Assembly (NCBI GenBank): GCA_023446155.1
Contig: JAEXIT010000018.1
Location: 1-64,000, forward strand
Reading direction: 5' to 3'
Length of the DNA stretch: 64,000 nt
DNA from: Bacteroidota bacterium
Lineage (GTDB): Bacteria > Bacteroidota > Bacteroidia > Flavobacteriales > Flavobacteriaceae
Below are positions 9,667 through 17,123 of this stretch, in pieces (position 1 is the first letter of the stretch; the number at the start of each line of letters is the position of its first letter). A model generated the notes under the pieces. It was not told the origin of the DNA and did no database searches. It saw only the letters and a program-made list of their open reading frames with translations. Both the position numbers and the translations under genes were made by a program.

Positions 9667-9685
9667 CGCGGATTTGTAATCCGTG
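9667..9685. repeat. REP-like palindrome
   Basis: CGGATTTGTAATCCG (9669-9683) is a 6-bp-arm palindrome with a TGT loop, flanked by GCG and TG. The same 20-bp sequence occurs in reverse orientation at 54071-54090, and a variant occurs at 10387. Short palindromes of this kind are dispersed in Flavobacteriaceae genomes. Confidence 0.7.
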
Positions 9686-9745
9686 GAAATAAAAATAGCA
9701 CAACCTATTTTTGCAAGTCTCCTTGCGGCTAAACAATAAAAACAC

Positions 9746-9769
9746 ACACGCTCACGGGCGTGTTTTTTT
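9746..9769 (+). terminator. Hairpin terminator between the lipoprotein and XRE genes
   Basis: The arms ACACGC and GCGTGT with a 6-nt loop are followed by seven T. The site is 160 bp after the lipoprotein gene and ends that transcript before the XRE gene. The rest of 9586-9896 holds only the REP palindrome. Confidence 0.7.
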
Positions 9770-9896
9770 GCTTTTACGGCCTATACCACCAACGCTATTT
9801 TGGGTGCTGTTTTGACCGTATTGTCCTTTCTGGGAATAATTTAGAAGCCTAACTTTATGTAAATTGATAGACATAATCCAGTAAAAAATAGTAACT

Positions 9897-10331
9897 ATGT
9901 CAGATTTTGAAACTGTAGACAAAAAAGTGCACCAGGGAAAAAACATCAAACGTTTTCGGGAAATGTTTGGAATCAAACAGGAAGCCTTGGCTTATGAACT
10001 GGGAGAAGACTGGACGCAAAAAAAGATATCATTATTGGAACAACGGGAAACCATAGATGCGGATATTCTGGTACAGTTAGCTGAAACACTAAAAGTACCG
10101 GTTGCGGCCATAGAAAATTTAGACGATGAAGACGTTATGAATATTATTGGAAATACATTTCACGATAGTCCTGTAGGTAGTAATCAGGAAAACAACATTA
10201 GTTGCACCTTTAATCCTATAGATAAAATAGTAGCACTATACGATGAAAAGATCGCTTTATACGAACGGATGCTACAAGAAAAGGATGAAATAATTGAACG
10301 AATGGAACTACTTATAAAAAATAGAGAATAG
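9897..10331 (+). CDS. XRE-family helix-turn-helix regulator
   Basis: The protein has 144 residues. Residues ~14-70 form a Cro/C1-type HTH: NIKRFREMFGIKQEALAYEL supplies helices 1-2 and WTQKKISLLEQRETID the recognition region. The C-terminal 45 residues (LYDEKIALYERMLQEKDEIIERMELL) have heptad-like spacing and probably form a coiled-coil dimerisation segment. I know this small regulator type as multi-copy in Flavobacteriaceae; its targets are not known to me. It stands alone between REP-like palindromes on both sides and terminators on both sides, with no partner toxin gene. It might regulate the leftward defence operon next door, but the orientation and the 475-bp gap with a terminator give no direct support. 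Confidence 0.85.
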   Translation: MSDFETVDKKVHQGKNIKRFREMFGIKQEALAYELGEDWTQKKISLLEQRETIDADILVQLAETLKVPVAAIENLDDEDVMNIIGNTFHDSPVGSNQENNISCTFNPIDKIVALYDEKIALYERMLQEKDEIIERMELLIKNRE

Positions 10332-10385
10332 CGCCTAGAGTAAATTTCCTACGGTGCGATCGCACGGGTTTCTAGGTTGGACGAC

Positions 10386-10442
10386 GCGGATTTGCAATCC
10401 GTATCCGTAAATATGTACAATGTTGCAGATTTATAATCCGTG
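10386..10442. repeat. Two REP-like palindromes after the XRE gene
   Basis: CGGATTTGCAATCCG (10387-10401) is a perfect-arm variant of the 9669 palindrome. CAGATTTATAATCCG (about 10426-10440) is a second copy with one arm mismatch. Both have the same orientation as the copy in front of the XRE gene. Confidence 0.6.
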
Positions 10443-10589
10443 ATAATACTACTTTGATTGTTTATAGGCGCATAGATCGCTTCTTTCGGGTGTTTTAATG
10501 GAGCGTTGGGATTAGCTTAATTTTGCGCTTGTTCTTGAAACCTAGAGGCGGAATTGCGTTCCCGGAAATAGAGAAAGGGTATAAAACAA

Positions 10590-10619
10590 AAAAGCTCCAA
10601 ACAACGTTTGGAGCTTTTG
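10590..10619 (+). terminator. Strong bidirectional hairpin terminator
   Basis: The arms AAAGCTCCAAAC and GTTTGGAGCTTT have a 2-nt loop, with an A-run before and a T-rich stretch after. It separates the XRE region from the leftward-reading defence operon and could end transcripts from both sides. Confidence 0.8.
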
Positions 10620-10710
10620 TACCGTGGATGGGAGTACTTTTGAACTTTTATTGGCGTTTTTGAAGGTTTTGAGAAAGATTTTGAGAGACTAAGTAGTGTT
10701 TTTTTGGTTT

Positions 10711-10743
10711 TTCTCTAATGAAATTACAAATTTCATTAGAGAG
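10711..10743. repeat. Inverted repeat at the 3' end of the defence operon
   Basis: TCTCTAATGAAAT and ATTTCATTAGAGA are perfect 13-bp arms around TACAA. It lies ~65 bp beyond the helicase stop codon. It has no good T-run on the operon strand, so a terminator role is uncertain. An mRNA 3'-end stabiliser or an island boundary sequence is also possible. Confidence 0.6.
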
Positions 10744-10806
10744 AAATCTTTTTGTTAAGTGCTTTCTGATTTTATAAAAGAGAGATCAATATTTCAAATT
10801 AAGGAC

Positions 10807-13800
10807 TTATATTAATTCTCTCAAATCATTATTCTCAATAGCTATTATTACTTCTTTATTTCTACCTTTTGTTCTGGATTCAATATCATCAAGATAACAT
10901 TCCCCAAGATGCTGTTTAAGATACGCTATCTCTTCTAAGAAGTAACGAATAGACTTTTTATCATCGGATAATTCCTGAGTACCAATACGTCTTATACTTT
11001 TAGTGGAAAGCGTGTGATAATGACGTAAATCCTTAATCAACATTTGTATGAAGTTCAGATTTTCAAAATTCAAATCTTTTAAAATTCTAAGTGATTTCTT
11101 GAGATTTGCTTCTGCTTTTTGTTCCAGAGATATCTCGCTTCTACCCATTTTATATTTTGGTTTGAATTCTTTTACCTCCTCATACAAGCGCCAGAAAACA
11201 GATGAAAGCTTTAAAGTGGGTTCGTCAATTCCACAAGCTATTTTTTGTAGAAGATCTTCAAAATCAATTTCTCTAATTGCTCTGTTTTCTTCTTTTCCTA
11301 CAGTCTGAGCAAACAAACTCAATCCTTTACGTCGTAGTACATTTAATTCGTATTCGGAATGTTTTTTAGCCGTTTTCACGCGAGGTGGAAGCTGACTAAT
11401 TTTATCGATGATCTCGGGGTGTTTCTTTTGTAGATCTGCATATAAGTTTCTGATTTTGGTAATCGTGTTTGCTTCTCCTTCTTCTTGCGGATTACTGTTG
11501 ATTTTTGAGCCCAAAGCAGCAGCTGTAGGCTCTTCATCTTCATCAAAAATTTTGGCATCTTCTCCTAAAGCATTATGAATTAAGAACATTTTTTGCTGTG
11601 CAATTTCCCTTGATTTTACAATATCAGCCCCCTTTAATGAAGGAAAAAAATTCATAATAAATAATTCATCATATACTTTAGAACCAATACGATTAATACG
11701 ACCTACACGCTGAATAACACGTGTGGGATTCCATGGAATATCATAATTGATAATAACCCCAGCGCGGTTTAAATTAAACCCTTCGGACAACTTATCTGAA
11801 GTTAGCAATATTTTAAAATGATTTGTTTTTGAACCTTTATACTGTGCATTGAAATCGCTGTTTAGATTTTTGGCTAATTCTTTGGCTACTTTACCATCAC
11901 ATACCAAAACAGCGTTTCCAAATTCTTTTCTAAATCGTTTTTCAAGATGATGAATAGTATCTACATATTCTGAGAATAATATAATCTTTCTGTCTGGTTC
12001 GTTCACTAAAAGTTTTTTGATTTTATTTATAATTTCTTCCTGTTTAGGATCTTTATCGACCAACATTAAATCTTTTAATCGTTTTTGAATATTCTCAAAC
12101 AATTGAATATCCGAATCTATATCATCTAAAAATTCCTGTCTTCTCTGGAAGATGTCAATGTTATAAACCTCATTGTTTTTAGGTGTTTTTCGCTTAAGAT
12201 CTCCAGCAGCATATTTTTCTAAATTGGCTTCAATATCTTCAATTTCAAAATCCTTAATTCGATCAATAAAAGATCGGTCTAAAATAAATTTTCCGGTTTT
12301 ATCAATAAAATCTTTTACCAATCTATGCACCTGTAAGAACCGATCAATGGATTTTTCAAAAGAACCAAACGAAGACTCGAACCGTTTTACTAAAATACGA
12401 CGCATAAAATCGTATAAGTTTTTCTGTTGGTTGTATTGTCGGTTCCCTAATTCATCGAGCTTATCACTCAATATTTTTTCATAGCTGAACGGCTGATAAA
12501 TAGCTCCTGTAAACACTCCGTTTTCTGCAAAATATTTACTGATGATATTGTCATAGAATTCATCTTGTTCTTCGTCTAGATAGTAAAAAACTTCTTTCGG
12601 ATCTTTCACAACAGATAAATCCCCGACTTCTTTAGCATAAACATAATCCTGCTTCAGATCCAGACGGTTTCTTCGTATTACTACAGGGCTTATAATACGT
12701 TTGATGTCGTTTGAAAGACGTTGCGTTTGAGTTTTTACTTTTTTTATATCTATTGGTAAATTCTCATCAACCATTGTTGTGTAATAATTTTCTGCCATCT
12801 TTCTTTTCTTATCGTCAGCAGAATTCCAATGTTTAAATATAAAAGACAACTGTTTATATTCGTAGTTCAAGCGACTGAACTTCCCCGCTAGATTGTCTTC
12901 TAAAGAAATAGTAGATTTCCCAGGTATAATAAATAGTTTTAGTAAAGAAAAGATATCTGCTGGCGAATTATTGAATGGTGTAGCCGACAAAAGAATCACT
13001 TTTTTGCCACGGCAAATCATTGATAATGCTTCGTAATCAGCTGTATCCTGATTGCGAAAATAGTGTGCTTCATCTACGATAATCACTTCAAAGTCTCTTC
13101 CTTCAATATTATCAGCAATTTGATCTATTTTTCCTCGACTGTAAACTTGCCAGTTATGCAATCCGAACTTTTCTAAATATTCCCACCAACCGCTGTCTTT
13201 TTTTTCGGTATCCCCCATTAATCCGGGAGGACAAATAATAATACCGCGTTTGTTCATTTGTCGGGCAATCATTGAAGCAATAACCGATTTTCCTAAACCT
13301 ACCACATCGGCGATAATACAACCATTATGTTCTTTGATCATTTGTATGGCTTGATTCACCGCATCTGACTGGTAACTGAATTTTTTAAGCTCTATCTTAT
13401 CTAATAGTGTATCTAAATCCACTTCTTCGTTTTCCTGATTTTGCAGATCGAGATAGGTTTTTATAACCAGACAATAAGCTTCAAAAGGTGTTATCGTAGC
13501 AACTTGTGTTTTATTTTTGATAAAGTCAATTAGTATCTTACGGTTTTCCAAATGATCAGTGATGGGGGTTGCCCGTTCCCATAATTCGTCAAAATATTGA
13601 ACGGCATCAGCGTAACCATAATCTTTGATTTCTACATTAAATTCTTCCTGATTATGTAAGCCTGAACGGGTCAAGTTACTACTTCCAGTTATAAATTGTC
13701 CAGACATACCTTGCTTTTCTGCCTGATCTTCGTTTAGATGGAAGAGATATAGTTTTGCGTGATTTGGATTTTCTGTTTTACGTATTTCCAGCCTGCCTTC

Positions 13801-14163
13801 TTCAATCATCTGCACGAAGAATCCTATCTGATTGTAGAATTCTTCGGTATCCATTTCTTCATTATTCAATGCAAATCCCAACGAAACAAGATATTTTTGA
13901 AACTCTTCGTCCATCGAACTGTTTTCGTCCTGTTGTTCGGCATATTCAATAATATTTCCGAGATAGTTACACACCTGTAATCCCACTAACAGTTTTAATT
14001 TCTGCTGTGGATTCTTTTGAAGACTTAGATAGATATCTGACCAGCCTGAGAAATAGAAATAACCTACTAAGAATTTCAGCTCATCACTAATAGATATTAA
14101 AGTGTTTAACCTTCCTTTTAGTGTCTTTTGCTGTTTATTATTGGTGATAAAATTGTTTGGCAT
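10807..14163 (-). CDS. PLD-nuclease/SNF2-like helicase fusion
   Basis: The protein has 1118 residues. An N-terminal phospholipase-D-type nuclease domain carries H135-A-K137 and GSSNLT (160-165), the HKD-family hallmark. A superfamily-2 motor follows: GLGKS (289-293), DEAH box (364-367) and motif III SATPF (393-397). The C-terminal helicase half contains SEYVDT, SEGFNL and the motif VI region RVIQRVGRINRIGSK. This is the PLDc_N/Snf2-like architecture known from defence islands. It is the last gene of the leftward operon, 27 bp after the AbiEii-like gene. It probably translocates on DNA and cuts with the PLD domain, thereby acting as the restriction effector for the methyltransferase encoded upstream. 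That pairing is an inference. Only one HKD motif is visible, so a working nuclease would need dimerisation, as in other PLD nucleases. Confidence 0.85.
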   Translation of the reverse strand: MPNNFITNNKQQKTLKGRLNTLISISDELKFLVGYFYFSGWSDIYLSLQKNPQQKLKLLVGLQVCNYLGNIIEYAEQQDENSSMDEEFQKYLVSLGFALNNEEMDTEEFYNQIGFFVQMIEEGRLEIRKTENPNHAKLYLFHLNEDQAEKQGMSGQFITGSSNLTRSGLHNQEEFNVEIKDYGYADAVQYFDELWERATPITDHLENRKILIDFIKNKTQVATITPFEAYCLVIKTYLDLQNQENEEVDLDTLLDKIELKKFSYQSDAVNQAIQMIKEHNGCIIADVVGLGKSVIASMIARQMNKRGIIICPPGLMGDTEKKDSGWWEYLEKFGLHNWQVYSRGKIDQIADNIEGRDFEVIIVDEAHYFRNQDTADYEALSMICRGKKVILLSATPFNNSPADIFSLLKLFIIPGKSTISLEDNLAGKFSRLNYEYKQLSFIFKHWNSADDKKRKMAENYYTTMVDENLPIDIKKVKTQTQRLSNDIKRIISPVVIRRNRLDLKQDYVYAKEVGDLSVVKDPKEVFYYLDEEQDEFYDNIISKYFAENGVFTGAIYQPFSYEKILSDKLDELGNRQYNQQKNLYDFMRRILVKRFESSFGSFEKSIDRFLQVHRLVKDFIDKTGKFILDRSFIDRIKDFEIEDIEANLEKYAAGDLKRKTPKNNEVYNIDIFQRRQEFLDDIDSDIQLFENIQKRLKDLMLVDKDPKQEEIINKIKKLLVNEPDRKIILFSEYVDTIHHLEKRFRKEFGNAVLVCDGKVAKELAKNLNSDFNAQYKGSKTNHFKILLTSDKLSEGFNLNRAGVIINYDIPWNPTRVIQRVGRINRIGSKVYDELFIMNFFPSLKGADIVKSREIAQQKMFLIHNALGEDAKIFDEDEEPTAAALGSKINSNPQEEGEANTITKIRNLYADLQKKHPEIIDKISQLPPRVKTAKKHSEYELNVLRRKGLSLFAQTVGKEENRAIREIDFEDLLQKIACGIDEPTLKLSSVFWRLYEEVKEFKPKYKMGRSEISLEQKAEANLKKSLRILKDLNFENLNFIQMLIKDLRHYHTLSTKSIRRIGTQELSDDKKSIRYFLEEIAYLKQHLGECYLDDIESRTKGRNKEVIIAIENNDLRELI

Positions 14164-14190
14164 TTTTAACTATTTTTTATTCTGCGATTA

Positions 14191-15216
14191 CTAAGGATTA
14201 GGATATGTTTTTCCCAAATTCCAATTCTGTTGGTTGATTTTATTCTTGATAACCTTTAGCTGTTCTAAGATTTCGTCAAATGTAGGAGCATCAGATTGAT
14301 AAATCATTTCTTCCCTCATCTTTTTGTAATCACGCTCCCAGGCCTCTAGCACCTCACTGACCGGAATAAAGTCAAGTGTTTTTGGTGATAAAAGATTGTA
14401 ATCTATACCCGCTACTTTTGTAAAGTTAAATCGGTGTTCTACAATTGTTTTATACAGCTCATCGTCTTCAATAGCCATTAAGTATTTGCTTTTTGATAAT
14501 TGATCTACATCATACAGATGACGACTCAACCGATCGACCCTTATCTTTTCTAAAGGTTTATGAAACTCTTCATGTAGAAGAAAAAGCTTTTCTAAGAAGG
14601 TTCGTTCAGGATTTACTGTTGGTATTACCACAGGCGATGATGAGAAATCCCTATCAGAATACAAATCATCTAAAAAAGAAGTTATGGGTTGCAAGGTATA
14701 AGGTTCTATTAATGAACGACAACCAATTTCTATCTGTATTCGAGGCTGAACATAACCCAAACTCTGTATAACATTGGGATAATAAATTTCAATAATCCGA
14801 GGATCCTGATCACTATCTTTAGTTTCTACAAGATTAAATTTCAGATTCTTAAATCCGTATGCTGCAAATTTCTCCTGTATTTCTGTGTAAAAATGTTCAG
14901 AGGTATATTTATTCGCAGCCTTTCTTAACTGAGTTCGTCTATTCTTTGACAATACACCGCCAAACCCTAAAAACTTTCGGTCAATGGCTAAGTCAATATC
15001 TTCTGAAAACCGATGAATAAGATTCCAAGATTTACTCAATGATGTTCCTCCTTTGAACACAAGATGTTCAGCAGCACTTGTTTTAAAAACAATTTCCAAG
15101 GTACGCACTACCCACCAGTCTTTTTCTGCCACAGAAGGAGGAATCCCAATATGTTCAGCGACTTGATTATAAGCGTTGATTTGAGTTTCTGTTGGTATTG
15201 TGAGCCAATTAATCAT
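14191..15216 (-). CDS. AbiEii/AbiGii-family nucleotidyltransferase toxin
   Basis: The protein has 341 residues. FKGGTSLSK (54-62) followed by FSEDIDLAI (70-78) is the nucleotidyltransferase signature GG-x(n)-DxD, with D73 and D75 as metal ligands. The family (PF08843) is the toxin half of type IV AbiE systems; characterised members modify tRNA ends with nucleotides and stop growth during phage infection. It overlaps the end of the AbiEi-like gene by 8 bp, the translational coupling expected of a toxin-antitoxin pair. Placement inside a larger methyltransferase-helicase operon is unusual and suggests that it either guards the operon or contributes a second, abortive layer of defence. Confidence 0.85.
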   Translation of the reverse strand: MINWLTIPTETQINAYNQVAEHIGIPPSVAEKDWWVVRTLEIVFKTSAAEHLVFKGGTSLSKSWNLIHRFSEDIDLAIDRKFLGFGGVLSKNRRTQLRKAANKYTSEHFYTEIQEKFAAYGFKNLKFNLVETKDSDQDPRIIEIYYPNVIQSLGYVQPRIQIEIGCRSLIEPYTLQPITSFLDDLYSDRDFSSSPVVIPTVNPERTFLEKLFLLHEEFHKPLEKIRVDRLSRHLYDVDQLSKSKYLMAIEDDELYKTIVEHRFNFTKVAGIDYNLLSPKTLDFIPVSEVLEAWERDYKKMREEMIYQSDAPTFDEILEQLKVIKNKINQQNWNLGKTYPNP

Positions 15217-15820
15217 TTCTGTTTGTTTTTAAAGCCTGACGCATAATAATTCTAATCCATTCAGGGGCTAATTTTATATCGTGTTGTAAGCGGTAAGGGT
15301 CTTCTTTTTCTAATTGTCGAAGGATACTATTTATTTCATCTTCTGTTACATTGTCTTTACCTATTTCACGAAGTGCCTGAATTGCTAAACTACTTATCGA
15401 CCCAATTGCTGCCAGATTTCGGGGACTTGTTTTCTTGAATACAATTTTACGCTTTCCTATTTGTATAGTACGTGCAGCTCCATCTGTAAGGTAAACCAAA
15501 TTCATCGGAACCTGTGTAGATAGACCCAATGCATTTAATGCTAATATACCGGTAGGAATAATCCTTGCTTTATCTCTTCGGCGAACCGCTTCGGCTATTT
15601 CTTCTGTAGTAGGAGAAATAGTCCCTAATATAGGATCTATTTTTAATCGGGAGTAGATGCCACGAGACACCCGCGACAAATCTTCTTTTTCTACCAATCG
15701 TTCCAATGCTTTGGATACGGCTTTAGAAGTACCCAAATTAAGAAAATCTTCGATAAAGAATAGCGAACCCCTCTTGGCTTTTTTAATCTTTGCAATTATT
15801 TTATTATCAACGCTTTCCAA
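15209..15820 (-). CDS. AbiEi-like antitoxin, DUF6088 family
   Basis: The protein has 203 residues. The N-terminal ~60 residues form a winged helix: GSLFFIEDFLNLGTSKAVSK, then a wing before RVSRGIYSRL, the pattern of AbiEi/DUF6088 proteins. The remaining ~140 residues resemble the AbiEi C-terminal domain (RARIIPTG-like RIIPTGILALNALGLS and VYLTDGAARTIQIGKR). Antitoxins of this type bind DNA and repress their own operon, and counteract the nucleotidyltransferase in a type IV manner without tight protein-protein binding. It is coupled to the AbiEii-like gene by an 8-bp overlap. It follows the invertase gene after 56 bp. Confidence 0.75.
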   Translation of the reverse strand: MESVDNKIIAKIKKAKRGSLFFIEDFLNLGTSKAVSKALERLVEKEDLSRVSRGIYSRLKIDPILGTISPTTEEIAEAVRRRDKARIIPTGILALNALGLSTQVPMNLVYLTDGAARTIQIGKRKIVFKKTSPRNLAAIGSISSLAIQALREIGKDNVTEDEINSILRQLEKEDPYRLQHDIKLAPEWIRIIMRQALKTNRND

Positions 15821-15876
15821 TTTTTATATTGATTGTTTTGTCGTAAAAATAGTAAAAATTTGCGACAAAAATAGGG

Positions 15877-16479
15877 TTATGATTTTAATTTTTGATTCAG
15901 TACAAATGACGATACGGTTAGACGATGCACCCCTAGAATTCTGCCGATAGCAGAATAAGACACTTTTTTGTCAAGTAATTCATGTATTTTCTTTTCCTGA
16001 CCAGTTAACTTTGTTTTAGATGATTTACTTCCCACGGGACGACCAAGCACGACACCTTCTGCACGTTTTCTTGCCAAAGCCTCTTTAGTACGTTGTGAAA
16101 TTAAGTTTCGTTCTATCTCAGCTGATAAACCAAAGGCAAAAGCCAAAACTTTAGAGTTGATGTCACTTCCTAGACGATAATTATCTTTTATTGTCCATAC
16201 TTGGATATCTCGGTTCATACATTCATTGAGTACCCCCATAATCATTAATAGATTTCTCCCCAAACGAGAAAGTTCCGAACAAATAAGAATATCACCTTTT
16301 TTCATTTTTTTGAGGAGTTTACCCAATTTTCTATCTTCCACGTTCTTGGCACCTGAAATGGTTTCTTCGATCCATTTATTCACCAAGATTTCTTGTCTTT
16401 TACAAAAATTATTAATCTCATAACGTTGGTTTTCTACCGTTTGCTTGTCTGTACTTACTCTAATGTATCCGTAAATCAT
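15877..16479 (-). CDS. Serine recombinase, resolvase/invertase family
   Basis: The protein has 200 residues, the usual size for Pin/Hin-type invertases and Tn3 resolvases. The nucleophile S9 sits in YIRVSTDKQ. Other family blocks are present (SELSRLGRN, LAFAFGLSAEIERNLISQRT, ALARKRAEG, LGRPVGSK). The last ~40 residues form a Hin-like DNA-binding HTH (YSAIGRILGVHRLTVSSF). It lies 124 bp from a silent methyltransferase C-terminal cassette that carries an inverted repeat of the active gene. It is therefore the obvious candidate enzyme for flipping that segment. It reads in the same direction as the defence operon. A transposon resolvase is the alternative, but no transposase is nearby. Confidence 0.9.
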   Translation of the reverse strand: MIYGYIRVSTDKQTVENQRYEINNFCKRQEILVNKWIEETISGAKNVEDRKLGKLLKKMKKGDILICSELSRLGRNLLMIMGVLNECMNRDIQVWTIKDNYRLGSDINSKVLAFAFGLSAEIERNLISQRTKEALARKRAEGVVLGRPVGSKSSKTKLTGQEKKIHELLDKKVSYSAIGRILGVHRLTVSSFVLNQKLKS

Positions 16480-16602
16480 TTTTAGTTGTTTAAATTATAT
16501 AGAATATTTGAAAAATAGTCTAATAAAATAGGGGGAATAAAACAACAATCAATGCTTTTAAGGCAGAAATACTTACAATGAAGAGTTTTTAATCGCTCGT
16601 TT

Positions 16603-17106
16603 ATGTTTTTTATGAAATGCAGGTTAAAAAACGACACTTTTTGGTACCGCTATATTTACCCAAAGAACCTTACATTATTTGCTAATGAAAAATTAGTAGC
16701 TCCAGAAATTTCTTTAGGAGGGAACTTCTCGTATGATTTAAACGGTCAATATTATTCGACAACCACTATATACGGATATATTAAAAAAGAAGAAATTTCA
16801 GATAGCTATAAATCTCTTATGGCAATTTTAAATTCTAAATTGCTTTGGTGGTATTTGGTAAATACAGGAACAGTTTTGGCAAATGGATATTTTAGATTTA
16901 AACCCAATTATCTCAAACCATTTCCAATGCCAAATATATCACCTGAAAAAGATTATTTGTTAGAAACATTAGTAAATCAGATTTTAGATTTAAAACAAAA
17001 TAATCCTGAACTATCAACCAAAAATTTGGAAGAACAAATTGATGAAATAATATTTGAAATGTATCATCTTACCGAAGATGAAAAAGTAATAATAAAAAAT
17101 ATATAG
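16603..17106 (+). pseudogene. Silent alternative C-terminal cassette of the methyltransferase
   Basis: This is a 167-codon open frame that aligns only to the end of the Eco57I-like protein at 17124-20609. LVAPEISLGGNF, NGQYYSTT, YGYIKK, LNSKLLWWYL and GYFRFKPNYLKPFP each have a counterpart there. It is on the opposite strand, has no methyltransferase motifs, and its frame is closed by a TGA at 16579. It is therefore a 5'-truncated fragment rather than a free gene. The two reading frames end tail-to-tail 17 bp apart. Within it, bases 16741-16763 are an exact inverted copy of 17476-17498 in the same codon phase. I read it as the stored half of an invertible specificity switch. A decayed duplicate is possible but unlikely, given the intact frame and adjacent invertase. 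Confidence 0.8.
16741..16763 (+). repeat. Left copy of the 23-bp inverted repeat
   Basis: The copy lies inside the silent cassette, begins AACGGTCAATATTATTCG and shows weak internal dyad symmetry (GTC ... GAC), as serine-invertase sites often do. It matches the reverse complement of 17476-17498 at all 23 positions, whereas flanking homologous codons differ at many third positions. Confidence 0.9.
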
Positions 17107-17123
17107 TCTTGATAATTAATTAC

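Noticed and set aside
10618..10650. Possible tRNA 3' remnant (CGTGGATGGGAGTACTTTTGAAC) after the hairpin
   Set aside because: The T-loop consensus is not intact and no acceptor or anticodon arm can be folded.
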